A stretch of 64,000 nucleotides of DNA from Streptomyces sp. NBC_00083 (GCF_026343295.1 NZ_JAPELY010000001.1:3472001-3536000), one strand, 5' to 3'. Positions 1 to 8,523 are shown, counted from the stretch's first letter. Program-made: numbers and translations. Notes: generated by a model not told the origin, from the letters alone.

Positions 1-195
1 GCGTGCCTCGCGGGCTCCTGCGAACTGCACCGGGCCGCGCTTCAACAACACTGCTCCCTCAAGCGCGCTCACAGCGCTGGGCACGGCCTCGGCCCCACCA
101 CTCGCCGGCCTACCCGACCGAAACGGGCACGGATAGTCGGGTGGGGCAGGCACGTTCCCTCCTACGGTGATGGATCAGAAGGGAAGGAGACCGGA

Positions 196-1062
196 GTGCT
201 GGACCGGCTGAACCGGCTCATGGAGCACATCGAGACTCATCTCGATCAGCAGATCGAGGTGTCAGAGCTGGCGCGTATCGCTGCGACGTCCGAGTACCAC
301 CTGCGGCGGTTGTTCTCCGCGCTCGCGGGCGTCCCGTTGTCGGAGTACATCCGGCGCCGGAGGCTCACCATCGCGGGAGCCGAGGTGCTCGCGGGCGAAC
401 GGACGCTGCTGGAGGTGGCGGTGCGCCATGGCTACGGATCGGCCGAGGCATTCGCGCGGGCGTTTCGTGCGATGCACGGCGTCAGTCCAGGGGAGGCCAG
501 GCGCACAGGTGCGGCTCTGCACTCCCAGCCCCGGATGTCCTTCCGCCTCGTCGTCGAAGGGAGTACCACCATGAAGTACCGGATCGTGGAGAAGGACGAA
601 TTCCACATCGTCGGCCGAAAGGCTCGCGTCCCACTTGTCCACGAAGGAGTCAACCCGCACATCCTCGAGATGATCCAGGGCATCGCCCCCGAGACCGCGC
701 AACGCATCACAGACCTGTCGGACCAGGATCCCGAAGGCATCCTCTCGGCGATCGTGCACCACTCCGACAGCCGGGAGGAGGGCGCCGAAATGGACTACTA
801 CCACGCGGTCGTGACCGGCTCTGCCCCTCCCGAGGACCTCGATGTCCTCACCGTCCCGTCCGGCACCTGGGCCGTCTTCGAGAACACCGGTCCTTACCCG
901 CATGCACTGCAGCACCTCTGGCGGGACGTCTTCACTCAGTGGTTCCCTTCCAACCCCTACGCGAGTCGGCCGGGCCCCGAGATACTCCGCACCCGACCGA
1001 CGCACGACTGGTCCGAGTCGACCAGTGAACTGTGGATCCCGGTCGAACGGACCACTGCTTGA
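196..1062 (+). CDS. AraC-family regulator with GyrI-like effector domain
   Basis: This 288-residue protein has two domains. Residues 1-105 form an AraC/XylS DNA-binding domain with two helix-turn-helix units; the segment from about residue 25 (SELARIAATSEYHLRRLF) and the region around VRHGYGSAEAFARAF are typical. Residues 125-285 resemble the GyrI-like small-molecule-binding domain seen in Rob and BmrR-type regulators. The GTG start at 196 lies 5 bases after the AAGGAGA ribosome-binding site, which fixes the start. It probably senses a small ligand and controls an efflux or stress gene, but no target is evident nearby. The next gene on the same strand starts about 520 bases downstream. Confidence 0.85.
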   Translation: MLDRLNRLMEHIETHLDQQIEVSELARIAATSEYHLRRLFSALAGVPLSEYIRRRRLTIAGAEVLAGERTLLEVAVRHGYGSAEAFARAFRAMHGVSPGEARRTGAALHSQPRMSFRLVVEGSTTMKYRIVEKDEFHIVGRKARVPLVHEGVNPHILEMIQGIAPETAQRITDLSDQDPEGILSAIVHHSDSREEGAEMDYYHAVVTGSAPPEDLDVLTVPSGTWAVFENTGPYPHALQHLWRDVFTQWFPSNPYASRPGPEILRTRPTHDWSESTSELWIPVERTTA

Positions 1063-1581
1063 GGAACCCCACCACGGCGCGGCCCGTTCGGCGGGGGTGA
1101 GGGTGCGGGGGTCTCGCGGAGGAGCCGCCGCAGGTCGCGGCCGGGACCCAGCGGGCAGCGGCGCGGCGTCTCGCTCGTCGCCTCAACTGGCCAGTGTCGA
1201 GGCCCATTAGGCGCTGCGTTTCAACCCGTCCTCAGGCCACCCTGATGTCTGACGGCACCTCACCCAGAGTCGCCATTCCGACCCGCTCGCCCCCGCCCAT
1301 CGCCAGTGCGCGGGGGCGTCCGGAGGCCCAGCCGCCTCCTCGTAGTAGTCCATTTCGGCCGGCCGGCTTCCTTCTGCGCATTATGGGCTGCATGGCGCGG
1401 TCGTCGAGTTCTGTCTCTGCCTCGGCGCCGCGCTCGTCACGCTCCGCATGCCGCTCCGCCGTGGTCCCACTCGCTACCGGTGGAGCGGCCGTCCCACAAC
1501 AAGGCGCCTCAAGTGAGCCATGTGTCTGTCGGGCTAAGCTCGGGACGACTGATAGTTGATCAGATGGGGGGCGGTACCACC
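1063..1581. other. Gene-free stretch
   Basis: About 520 bases between the AraC-type regulator and the SnoaL-like gene. The open frames here lack ribosome-binding sites, do not resemble known proteins and overlap each other on both strands. I see no clear promoter, terminator or repeat. Confidence 0.4.
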
Positions 1582-2007
1582 ATGGTGGACGAGAACAAGA
1601 GGGCGGTCCTGGGATTCTTCGAGGCGGTCAGCAACCGCCGGCTGGAGGACCTTCCCAGGTTCATGGCAGCTGACGTGGTGGACCACAACAAGATCATTCA
1701 CGGTGAGGTCGACGAGCCGGGGGCGGCTTTCGAGGGATTGCGCCAGCAGTTGGTCGCCTTCGATCCGCTCACGGTGCGCGTGGATGAGCTGATCGGAGAA
1801 GCAGACCGCGTGGTTGCCCGGGTGACCCAGAGCGGTGTTCATGGCGGAGTCCATCCGCGCATGCCTGCGCCGACCGGCCGGAGCTTCGAGAACGAGGCCA
1901 TCTGGATCTTCACTCTGGCCGACGGCAAGATCACACAGATCCGAGCCGTCAGCGACCGCCTCGGACTCTTCCTTCAGCTGGGCTGGCCGTGGCCACAGGC
2001 CGACTGA
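1582..2007 (+). CDS. SnoaL-like (ester cyclase / NTF2-fold) protein
   Basis: A 141-residue protein of the SnoaL/NTF2 fold. Visible family features are the N-terminal helix followed by FFEAVSNRRLEDLPRFMAAD, the buried acidic and aromatic patch VVDHN, the GxxxLRQQL-type helix, and the C-terminal strand pair ending in DRLGLFLQLGW. Relatives include polyketide cyclases but also many non-enzymatic stress proteins, so the substrate is unknown. The ATG at 1582 follows a G-rich stretch (1566-1573). An in-frame ATG at 1564 would add six residues. The stop codon touches the left end of an IS5-derived element, so the native 3' flank has been replaced. Confidence 0.75.
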   Translation: MVDENKRAVLGFFEAVSNRRLEDLPRFMAADVVDHNKIIHGEVDEPGAAFEGLRQQLVAFDPLTVRVDELIGEADRVVARVTQSGVHGGVHPRMPAPTGRSFENEAIWIFTLADGKITQIRAVSDRLGLFLQLGWPWPQAD

Positions 2008-2156
2008 GACGCCATTTCGTTTGGTGTGATCTTGCGGCAGTCCGGTGTCGTGACGACTGGGCTTGTGCAGCGGATGGTGCCGGACGGCTTGTGGGAGTTG
2101 TTCGCACGCGTGGTGCCGTCGGCGCCGGAACGTCCTCAGGGCGGTGGCCGGCGTCG
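2007..2156 (+). repeat. 150-bp inverted repeat, left arm
   Basis: These 150 bases recur in reverse complement at 2953-3102 with only a few mismatches (for example AGTCCGGTGTCGTG against CGTCTGGTGTGGTG near 2037-2050). Both arms are the 5' end of the same IS5-type transposase gene. Confidence 0.85.
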
Positions 2157-2294
2157 AGCGAACCATGTCCTGGCTGAACGGATGCCGACGCCTGCACCGC
2201 CGCTACGAACGCAAGCCTGAGCACTTCCTCGCCTTCGTCTGCATCGCCAGCACCCTGGTCTGCTACCGCCGCATCATCAAATGAAAGGGCGTCT
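2007..2294 (+). mobile_element. Internally deleted IS5-family element (MITE-like)
   Basis: The left end (from AGACGCCATTTCG at 2007) and the inverted right end (finishing GGCGTCT at 2294) match at about 17 of 20 positions, as terminal inverted repeats do. Inside, a frame from GTG 2026 encodes the first ~44 residues of an IS5-type transposase (MVPDGLWELFARVVPSAP) joined directly at about 2157 to the last ~40 residues (HRRYERKPEHFLAFVCIA). The central catalytic part is missing, so the element cannot encode a working enzyme. It could still be mobilised in trans if a relative with the same ends exists. Confidence 0.75.
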
Positions 2295-2452
2295 TACGGC
2301 GAGTGGCCAAGGTGCACCGCTCAATTCGGTGTGGGGCGGGGCTGCCAATGCGCGCCGAGCGGAGTTGAACATGTTCAGCTTTCGTGGCAGCGTGAGCGCT
2401 TGACGATCTGGTGTGCGAAGCAACCAGGGTTTGACGTACGCAAGGGGGAGTC

Positions 2453-2860
2453 ATGCGTGATGAACGAGGGCGAGTCGCTGCGGGGTTGCGTGGAGTGGTC
2501 TTGGCGGTCGCGGTGTTGACGCTGGCCACGGGGTGCATATGGCAGCCACAGACATTGGCTCGGGCCGACATCGTAGGCACCTGGACCGAGGGCGATACCG
2601 GGACCCTGCTCTTCAAGGACGACGACACCGTCGTCGTAACCAACCTTGCCGAGTTCAATAACGACGGCGACAAGGTGTCGGAGTGCAGCGGCACCGGCGA
2701 GTGGGGCGCGTATCCCGACGACAAGGAAGCGCAGAAGGTGTGGACCACCGTCTGCGACGGCAACCCGTGGGAATTCGGCGGCTCGAAGGCGCATCCGAAG
2801 ATGCGGCGCAGCGTGGGAGATCCTGATAACGGGGACGATCAAACCCTCAGCCGCAAGTAG
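2453..2860 (+). CDS. Small putative lipoprotein
   Basis: A 135-residue protein with a lipoprotein signal: basic N-terminus (RDERGR), hydrophobic stretch and lipobox LATGC with the acylated cysteine near residue 28. The mature part contains VGTWTEGDTGTLLFKDDDTVVV, the start of a lipocalin-like or META-like beta fold often found in Streptomyces lipoproteins. The start is supported by AGGGGGAG seven bases before ATG 2453. It probably sits on the outer face of the membrane; function unknown. The gene lies between two inverted IS5 ends, so it may have moved with them or survived insertions on both sides. Confidence 0.7.
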   Translation: MRDERGRVAAGLRGVVLAVAVLTLATGCIWQPQTLARADIVGTWTEGDTGTLLFKDDDTVVVTNLAEFNNDGDKVSECSGTGEWGAYPDDKEAQKVWTTVCDGNPWEFGGSKAHPKMRRSVGDPDNGDDQTLSRK

Positions 2861-2952
2861 CAGAAGCCACCCGGGGCCTCCAGCCCGCCATCCAGGTGCA
2901 CCCAGAGGTGGCCACGAAGATAATCGCAGCCGGCACCTCCCGATCCCCATGC

Positions 2953-3102
2953 CGACGCCGGCCACCGCCCTGAGGACGTTCCGGCGCCGACGGCACCACG
3001 CGTGCGAACAACTCCCACAAGCCGTCCGGCACCATCCGCTGCACAAGCCCAGTCGTCACCACACCAGACGGCCGCAAGATCACACCAAACGAAATGGCGT
3101 CT
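2953..3102 (-). mobile_element. IS5-family left-end fragment, right arm of inverted repeat
   Basis: Reverse-complement copy of 2007-2156: the terminal repeat (ending GGCGTCT at 3102) and the first ~44 transposase codons in the minus direction. The copy stops abruptly at 2953 with no matching right end, so this is a truncated insertion element. With 2007-2294 it brackets the lipoprotein gene. Confidence 0.75.
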
Positions 3103-3288
3103 GAGTACCCTCTCCCGTCACCTGAGACAGTCCTCGATCAGCGACAACGTCGGCTGAGACGAAGCCGCCTGAGAAGCAACGCCGTCCGAGACACTGGACC
3201 GCGCCTCGGTCGGAGGTGGCGACAGCGGCGGAGACCGGCTGCGCATCCAACAAGGTGGCAGGGCGCGCCGGCCTCGCGGTGCCTCGGC

Positions 3289-3726
3289 CTACCAGGCCGG
3301 GCGCGGGTCGCGTAGTTCCGCAGGAGTCTGCTGGGGCAGCCATGTGTGCCCGACGTCCGTGCGTCGCAAATACCCAGGGCGGGGTGCGTACTCCTGCGTG
3401 GGCGGGGCCGGCTCGTGGAAACGTTCAGTGCCGGGCAGCGGCAGCTCCACCAGCTTCCTCTCGCGGAACATCCACAGCCCGAAGCAGTCGTCTTCTGCGT
3501 CGTGGAGCATGACCTGTACGCACTCCGGGCTGTTCCACGGCAGTGCCTCCAGGTCTTTGAGGATGCCGGTCCGCTGACGTTCCCGGAAGAACTCCAGGTA
3601 CCAGCCGCCGACGAACCAGCCGGGTATCGGTTCGAACCGGCCGCGCCATGTACGCGACTCGTCGTGCTGCGTGAGCGGCTCCATCACCTCGTCCTCGTAC
3701 CGGGCCAGCACGAGTACCTGCGCCAT
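3289..3726 (-). CDS. Hypothetical protein, aromatic-rich
   Basis: A 145-residue protein from ATG 3726 (MAQVLVLARYEDEV); a start three codons upstream at 3735 is also possible. It is rich in aromatic residues (FEPIPGWFVGGWYLEFFRER) and has an acidic HDAEDDCFGLWMF patch. I see no signal peptide, membrane segment or known catalytic motif. Codon use is typically Streptomyces over this length and decays upstream of 3735, which is why the much longer open frame to 4065 was not used. Function unknown. Confidence 0.55.
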   Translation of the reverse strand: MAQVLVLARYEDEVMEPLTQHDESRTWRGRFEPIPGWFVGGWYLEFFRERQRTGILKDLEALPWNSPECVQVMLHDAEDDCFGLWMFRERKLVELPLPGTERFHEPAPPTQEYAPRPGYLRRTDVGHTWLPQQTPAELRDPRPAW

Positions 3727-3735
3727 TCTGCTCAT

Positions 3736-4215
3736 GGCCGCATATGACCGGATGCGGTTCCCGTGGGAAAGCCGATTTCCGTGAGGTGTCCGCTGGGAAG
3801 CCTTCGTCGCCAAAGTGTCGTCCGGCTGGCGGCCGGATGGCTGCTGTTGCCCCGAGCCGGGCGGTGTGGGCAGGAGGCTGGCCGGACGCCTGGGTCTCAC
3901 GGATAGGAAAAGCAACCATGTCGCCGTGGGTCGACGAGCCCAGGTACTGCGAGTGCTCGCCGCCTCCGTAGTCCGTCTACCCCGTGGGCGGCGCGGAGCC
4001 GGTAGAGAGCCGATGGCCGCTCCCCGAACGCCGGGACGACCAGGTCCCTCGATCCCGAACTCCACCGTGCCGTACCCATGGCCAATGAGGAGAATTAGGG
4101 ATGAGAAATCGGGAAGTGGCTAAACCGGCCGAGATGGGGGAAGGGCGATCGCCGAAACGCCTCGACGGCTACATCCTGCTGCGCCTCGGCCGGCACGTGA
4201 CTACACAATGGGTCC
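3736..4215. other. Gene-free stretch
   Basis: About 480 bases between the minus-strand hypothetical gene and the AraC-type gene. Several frames are open on both strands but none has family resemblance, a ribosome-binding site or consistent codon bias. It presumably holds the promoters of both flanking genes. Confidence 0.35.
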
Positions 4216-4650
4216 ATGGCCACTGCTCCGATCTCTCGTCATGTGCTCCGCGCCAAGGATCTCGCGGACGCCCGCTATGCCGAGTCACTCACCGTGGCCG
4301 ACATGGCAGCGGCCGCGGCGCTGTCCCCGGCCCACTTCAGCCGTTGCTTCAAGGCCGCGTTCGGAGAGTCGCCCCACCAGTACCTGCTGACCCGACGCCT
4401 GGAGCGCGCCGCCACCCTGCTGCTGGCGACCGACTGGACGGTGGCCGCGATCGGTGTTGCCGTCGGTGTGCGGAGCATCGGTTCGTTCACGACGAGTTTC
4501 CGCAGGATGTACGGGATGACCCCGCAGGCGTACCGGAATGCGCACCCTCCCGCCGCACGGCATGTGCGCATCCCGCGCTGTGTGGCGATGGCATACGGCC
4601 GGCCGCGGAACCGCACGTTTCGAGAAGACACAGGAAAGCCGACTGATTAG
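4216..4650 (+). CDS. AraC-family transcriptional regulator (stand-alone DNA-binding domain)
   Basis: At 144 residues this is essentially a bare AraC/XylS DNA-binding domain. The first helix-turn-helix is in TVADMAAAAALSPAHFSRCF and the second in TVAAIGVAVGVRSIGSFTTSF, followed by the conserved GMTPQAYRN. There is no ligand-binding domain. It lies 33 bases before a VOC-family gene on the same strand, so the pair is probably co-transcribed; this AraC plus glyoxalase-like arrangement is common in Streptomyces. The ATG at 4216 has no strong ribosome-binding site. Confidence 0.8.
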   Translation: MATAPISRHVLRAKDLADARYAESLTVADMAAAAALSPAHFSRCFKAAFGESPHQYLLTRRLERAATLLLATDWTVAAIGVAVGVRSIGSFTTSFRRMYGMTPQAYRNAHPPAARHVRIPRCVAMAYGRPRNRTFREDTGKPTD

Positions 4651-4683
4651 CGTCGAAGGCAGGCAACACACCAGGGAGCGACA

Positions 4684-5121
4684 ATGACAAAGATCAAGAT
4701 CGCCAATGCGCAGTTCTGGGTGCACGACCAGGATCAAGCGCTTGACTTCTACACGCAGAAGCTCGGCTGGGAGGTTCGGGCGGACGTCACGATGGAGGCA
4801 TGGAACTTCCGGTGGCTGTGCGTCGCGCCATCCGGCGCGGATGGTCCGGCGCTGGTGCTGATGCCGGTACCGGGGCAGCCGATGCTGGACGAGGCGAGCA
4901 GTGGTCAGCTGTCGGAGCTGGTGGCCAAGGGCGCGGGCGGCACGCTGTTCTTGGAGACCGACGACTGCAAGGCCGCGTACGACGAGCTGTCCGCCCGGGG
5001 TGTCGAGTTCAACGACCCGCCGACGGTGCAGCCCTACGGGATCGACACGTCGTTCCGAGATCCGTCGGGCAACAACATCCGGCTCACGCAGATGATGGAG
5101 TTCGATCCGGAACGGCACTGA
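4684..5121 (+). CDS. VOC-family (glyoxalase/bleomycin-resistance-like) protein
   Basis: A 145-residue single-domain vicinal-oxygen-chelate protein with paired beta-alpha-beta-beta-beta units. Recognisable landmarks are the N-terminal FWVHDQDQALDFYTQKLGW, the central acidic strand LFLETDDCKAAYDEL, and the C-terminal SFRDPSGNNIRLTQ. An AGGGAG site precedes the ATG. VOC proteins include glyoxalases, dioxygenases and antibiotic-binding proteins; the exact role cannot be read from the sequence. It is probably in an operon with the AraC-type gene just upstream. Confidence 0.85.
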   Translation: MTKIKIANAQFWVHDQDQALDFYTQKLGWEVRADVTMEAWNFRWLCVAPSGADGPALVLMPVPGQPMLDEASSGQLSELVAKGAGGTLFLETDDCKAAYDELSARGVEFNDPPTVQPYGIDTSFRDPSGNNIRLTQMMEFDPERH

Positions 5122-5254
5122 CTGACTTCCGCAGGGTTCGATTCCTGACCAGGCTCGCAACGTACTGCAGATTGACGAGGCGCACCCCGCGGTGCGGGCC
5201 GGGGCCCCGGCGCTCCACGATGTGGGGACACGAGGCCCTCCCGGGTGCCCAGCT

Positions 5255-6046
5255 TCACGCGGAAAGGTACGTGGCGGTGAACAGCAGCGCCGGGTATGCG
5301 CCGACGAAGGCGAAGACGAATGTGCTGAGCCCCATGGTGAACGCGATGCCGACGTGCAGCGCCGCGCCCGCCGCGAGCAGACCCCAGCGCGGCCCTGCCG
5401 GCAGGACGAGGGTGACCCAGAACGACACTTCCAGGACCATGACGCTCCAGGCGAGGAGTGCCGCGATGAGCGGGCGGGTCCGCAGAACCGCGGCGATCCC
5501 GGGCGAGCCATAGGCGTCGGTGGAGAGGATCTGGGCAAGGCAGGAGCCGTCGCGCCAGGTGCGCGAGACCAGCTTGGCCGAGCCGGCGATCAGATAGCTC
5601 AGGATCAGCTGACAGGCGAGGAAGCCGAGGAAGAGCCGGCCCACCGTGCCGCCGACGACCAGAGTGGCGGTGGCGGTGAGAAGGCAGAGCGCGGCCATCT
5701 GGTCCGCTCCGTCGGTCCCGTAGTCGTTGCGGTGCAGGCCGAGGAGCAGGGTGGTCAGCAGGACGCAGGCCAGCGCTGCCGCGCCGTTCGTGGACAGTGC
5801 CGCCACGGCCGGGGCGGCGCACCCCGCCGTGAACTGGACGGCCAGCACCTTGCGATACCGCTCCCAGACGAAAAGGCCCCGCACCGCCTGCGGACAGCGG
5901 TGCTGATCCGCGCCGACCACGGTCCAGGCCAGAGCGCCGCCCTCGCCGAACTCGTGGCTCTGGCGCAGATCGCGGAGCGCCGAGACCGCGAGGCCGACAC
6001 CGCAGACGGCCAGGATCGCGCGGGCCGTCTCGCTCTCGTTCAGCAT
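5255..6046 (-). CDS. SdpB/HTTM-like integral membrane protein
   Basis: A 263-residue polytopic protein with about six to eight hydrophobic segments (VVALSTNGAAALACVLLTTLLLG, LFLGFLACQLILSYLIAG and LLAAGAALHVGIAFTMGLSTFVFAF are the clearest). The segment LILSYLIAGSAKLVSRTWRDG and the late HVGIAFTMGL resemble the HTTM family that includes SdpB, the membrane partner needed to make the Bacillus SDP cannibalism peptide. ATG 6046 overlaps the previous gene by 7 bases, which implies translational coupling. Assignment to the SdpB/HTTM family is by motif memory; its substrate is unknown. Confidence 0.65.
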   Translation of the reverse strand: MLNESETARAILAVCGVGLAVSALRDLRQSHEFGEGGALAWTVVGADQHRCPQAVRGLFVWERYRKVLAVQFTAGCAAPAVAALSTNGAAALACVLLTTLLLGLHRNDYGTDGADQMAALCLLTATATLVVGGTVGRLFLGFLACQLILSYLIAGSAKLVSRTWRDGSCLAQILSTDAYGSPGIAAVLRTRPLIAALLAWSVMVLEVSFWVTLVLPAGPRWGLLAAGAALHVGIAFTMGLSTFVFAFVGAYPALLFTATYLSA

Positions 6047-6630
6047 CGGTTGCCCTCCCGCACGCCGCTCTCCCGCACGTCGCCCTCCCGCACCCCGGTG
6101 TCCCATGCGCCGACGCCCTCCGCCGCGTTCTCCAAGCGGTGCACCGCGGAGACGAAGACCACCTCGGGCGCCTCGTCCCGCAGGCTCGCGTGCGCGATGA
6201 CGAACGCGAAGCCGATGGCGGTGGCGTCGTGCGCCGCCGACGCGGCCCGGTTGAGCAGGACGAGATAGGACGTACTGATCATCAAGTGGGCGTCCCGGGT
6301 CCGCGCGTCCTCCTCCTCCCATCCGTGCGCGGCCTGCCGTACCAGATGCGAGGCGGCGTCGAACAGCGCCTTGCCCGGCCGGCCCCGTGCGCCGCCCTCC
6401 GGCAGCACGAGCCGCAGGGGTCCGAACGTGCCGTTGGCCAGGACGTCGCGGTACATCAGCACCTTGTCCTTCGTCGCCGGATTGGGTGCGAAGAACGTCC
6501 ACGACGGGAGCAGCGGAACACACCAGGCAGGCAGCCGGCCCCGGACGGTCTGGCCGAGTCGGGGCAGCGCCGCGGCCGCCGTCAACAGCAACCACGTGGC
6601 CAGCACGACGGCGACGCAAAGGGAAGCCAC
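6040..6630 (-). CDS. SdpA/DUF5819-like protein
   Basis: A 196-residue protein with one N-terminal membrane segment (about residues 3-22) and the signature LPSWTFFAPNPATKD just after it. This W-x-FFxxNP motif is characteristic of SdpA and the DUF5819-type partners of HTTM proteins. The start is GTG 6630, 11 bases after the upstream gene's stop, and the end overlaps the HTTM-like gene by 7 bases. In Bacillus, SdpA and SdpB together mature the SdpC toxin; here no SdpC homologue is visible. The last 25 residues are a low-complexity tail (repeats of VREGDVRESGVREG). Confidence 0.6.
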   Translation of the reverse strand: MASLCVAVVLATWLLLTAAAALPRLGQTVRGRLPAWCVPLLPSWTFFAPNPATKDKVLMYRDVLANGTFGPLRLVLPEGGARGRPGKALFDAASHLVRQAAHGWEEEDARTRDAHLMISTSYLVLLNRAASAAHDATAIGFAFVIAHASLRDEAPEVVFVSAVHRLENAAEGVGAWDTGVREGDVRESGVREGNRC

Positions 6631-6641
6631 AGGACGCCCCG

Positions 6642-7388
6642 TCAGCGGGCGAAGTGGCGCCGGCGCAGCGCGAGCAGGTCGGCCACGGTGGCCGCGGGCT
6701 CACCCGACTCGCCCGCGATCTGCTGGATGTCGGCCTCCGAGAGTTCCGCCGTGGCCCCGGCCGTGGCGTAACCACCGTGCGCATGCTTCTCGTTGACGGC
6801 GTGTTGCGCCGCGCGCTGGATATTGTCCGTAATCATGTCCATCGTCGTGATCGTCTGACACGGCTCGGGCCGACGCATGTGCAGGTACCCGTCATCCGGA
6901 TGCTCCATGTCGAGCAACTGCAGCTCAAGACGCGTCAGTTGGGGCGCTCGGCGCATCATCAAGTAGGTGATGTCCACGGCGGGACGGTCGGATCCGGTGT
7001 GCTCGACGATGCTGAAGTCGGTGTCACGCAGCGGCCCTCCGGTGTACGGGAAGGTCAGCGTCCGGAACGGGAAGCCGTGCGGCAGTGCCAGGTCGCGCAC
7101 CAGCGTGTGTCCCGCGCAGACCAGGTCGAATGCGAGCGACGCGGCCACCAGCTGGGTTCCGGGGGCCGGACGTTGGGGTACGGGTGTGTCCCGAACCGTC
7201 TGCCAGGCGCCACTGAGCGCCGCCGCTCGCAGCCGCTGCCACGCGGGGGCCGAGGCGTCGCCCACGTAGATGACCACGGACCCCGCCGGGGGAAGCAGAC
7301 CGCCGTCCGCCACGCCCCCGGCGTCGGGCGGCACGGTCACCACATCCACACGTTTCACCGCGGCCGCCAAGGCTGAGGCTCGCATCAT
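6642..7388 (-). CDS. Unknown protein heading an SdpAB-like operon
   Basis: A 248-residue protein that I do not recognise. It has no signal peptide or membrane segment. The N-terminal ~70 residues (VVTVPPDAGGVADGGLLPPAGSV) look alpha/beta; the middle has HTLVRDLALPHGFPFRTLTFPYTGG; the C-terminal ~80 residues are helical and hydrophilic, with DIQQIAGESGEPAATVADLL. GGGAG-like TGGGAGA lies ahead of the ATG pair at 7388/7385. It is the first gene of a tight three-gene unit with the SdpA-like and SdpB-like genes. It could be the substrate, an immunity factor or a modifying enzyme, and the sequence does not decide between them. Confidence 0.6.
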   Translation of the reverse strand: MMRASALAAAVKRVDVVTVPPDAGGVADGGLLPPAGSVVIYVGDASAPAWQRLRAAALSGAWQTVRDTPVPQRPAPGTQLVAASLAFDLVCAGHTLVRDLALPHGFPFRTLTFPYTGGPLRDTDFSIVEHTGSDRPAVDITYLMMRRAPQLTRLELQLLDMEHPDDGYLHMRRPEPCQTITTMDMITDNIQRAAQHAVNEKHAHGGYATAGATAELSEADIQQIAGESGEPAATVADLLALRRRHFAR

Positions 7389-7468
7389 GTACGTCTCCCA
7401 TCATGCGTGGTTCTGTCCCGTTGTTGGGACACGGCCATCAGTGTTGCGGGCCGCCGGTGTGGCCAACA

Positions 7469-7487
7469 CCCCCCGAATGTTGGGGGG
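7469..7487 (-). terminator. GC-rich hairpin after the LuxR-type gene
   Basis: Six C, a 7-base loop (GAATGTT) and six G form a short strong stem 40 bases past the stop of the LuxR-type gene and upstream of the SdpAB-like operon. It could end the regulator's transcript or act in the operon leader. Confidence 0.45.
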
Positions 7488-7527
7488 CGGACAACGGGCT
7501 GCGCGCGAGTGGTGGGTTCGCGGGGCT

Positions 7528-8523
7528 CTACTGCCGTAGACCCGCGACGAGCTCCTCGCGTCCGGATGTGCCGGTCTTGCGGTAGACGGACCTGAGGTGG
7601 TCGGAGACCGTATACGGGGACATGTCGAGCAGCCGTGCGATCCGCTTGGTCGAGAGGCCTCCGAGGATGTATTCGACGATGGCCCGCTCGCGTGGTGTGA
7701 ATCCGTACCAGACGAAGATCGCCGGCAGAAGTTGCGAGGCGGGCGCGGACTGGAAGGTGAGAGCGATGTCCCCGTGCGGTCCGCCGAGCGGCTGCGCGTG
7801 CACTGCGACCCACCCTCCGCATGTCGGGATCCGGCTGAGGGCGATGCTGTGGGTGCGCCGTGTGAAATAGGTGATGCCCCACAGGAGATGGGGCAGCGCG
7901 TCGTCCTGGGAGCGCGGGGAGCCGGGGACGAACTCGTTCAGCCAGGTTTGTGCCGTCTCCGTCATGCCCTTGATCGTGTCGTCCGGGCCGATCACGACCA
8001 CGCCGGGGAACAGCCCGCGTCGGCCGGGGCGCAGGGGTTTGCCCGCCACGTACTGGCGCAGGGCGAGCGCGAGGGTGTCGCCAAGCCGCTCGGCGTGCCG
8101 GGTCTCGGCCGGCGTGAACGGCCGGCTCGCCCACCCCCGCAGCAGAACGAGGCCGCCCCACACCACCCCCCGGTGCGTCAGGGCGATGGGCATCTCGTGA
8201 CCGGCGCCTTCAGCGGGCCTGGAATCGTGGTGAAGGCAGCCGACACCGGTGAGCGGATCAAGACCGGCCAGTGTGTAGCCGTCGTGCGGCAGATAGCGCT
8301 CAATGCGTTGGGACAGGGCCGATGCCAGCTCGGGAACGGTGCTGGCGGCGGCCGCCGCACAGAGCAGAGCGCGGCGGAAGTCCTGCGCCTCGGGTGCGCG
8401 CACCCGGAGCTCGGACTTTCCCGATCCCGTGGGGGCCTCCGGCTGCCTTGGCGGCCCTGGATTGCCTGGTGGGCCGGGCTTGGACGGGGTCCCGGGTGTC
8501 CCGCTGATGTGTGGGTACCGCAT
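7528..8523 (-). CDS. LuxR-type (HTH) transcriptional regulator with Gly-Pro-rich N-terminus
   Basis: A 331-residue protein. Residues ~7-30 are a collagen-like run (GTPGTPSKPGPPGNPGPP). Residues ~50-170 look like a GAF-type sensory region, residues ~175-250 like a PAS-type region (VVVIGPDDTIKGMTETAQTWL). The C-terminal ~60 residues form a LuxR/NarL helix-turn-helix: FTPRERAIVEYILGGLSTKRIA then DMSPYTVSDHLRSVYRKTG. I chose ATG 8523; the open frame runs 48 codons further upstream without family support. It lies directly upstream of the SdpAB-like operon in the same direction and is the natural candidate to control it. Confidence 0.75.
   Translation of the reverse strand: MRYPHISGTPGTPSKPGPPGNPGPPRQPEAPTGSGKSELRVRAPEAQDFRRALLCAAAAASTVPELASALSQRIERYLPHDGYTLAGLDPLTGVGCLHHDSRPAEGAGHEMPIALTHRGVVWGGLVLLRGWASRPFTPAETRHAERLGDTLALALRQYVAGKPLRPGRRGLFPGVVVIGPDDTIKGMTETAQTWLNEFVPGSPRSQDDALPHLLWGITYFTRRTHSIALSRIPTCGGWVAVHAQPLGGPHGDIALTFQSAPASQLLPAIFVWYGFTPRERAIVEYILGGLSTKRIARLLDMSPYTVSDHLRSVYRKTGTSGREELVAGLRQ

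Noticed and set aside
4285-5538. Long minus-strand open frame opposite the AraC and VOC genes
   Set aside because: It is the complement of two well-supported genes in high-GC DNA and has no ribosome-binding site or family resemblance.
6642-7388. Calling the first gene of the SdpAB-like operon an SdpC-type toxin
   Set aside because: It has no signal peptide, no paired-Cys hydrophobic core and no membrane segment, all expected in SdpC.
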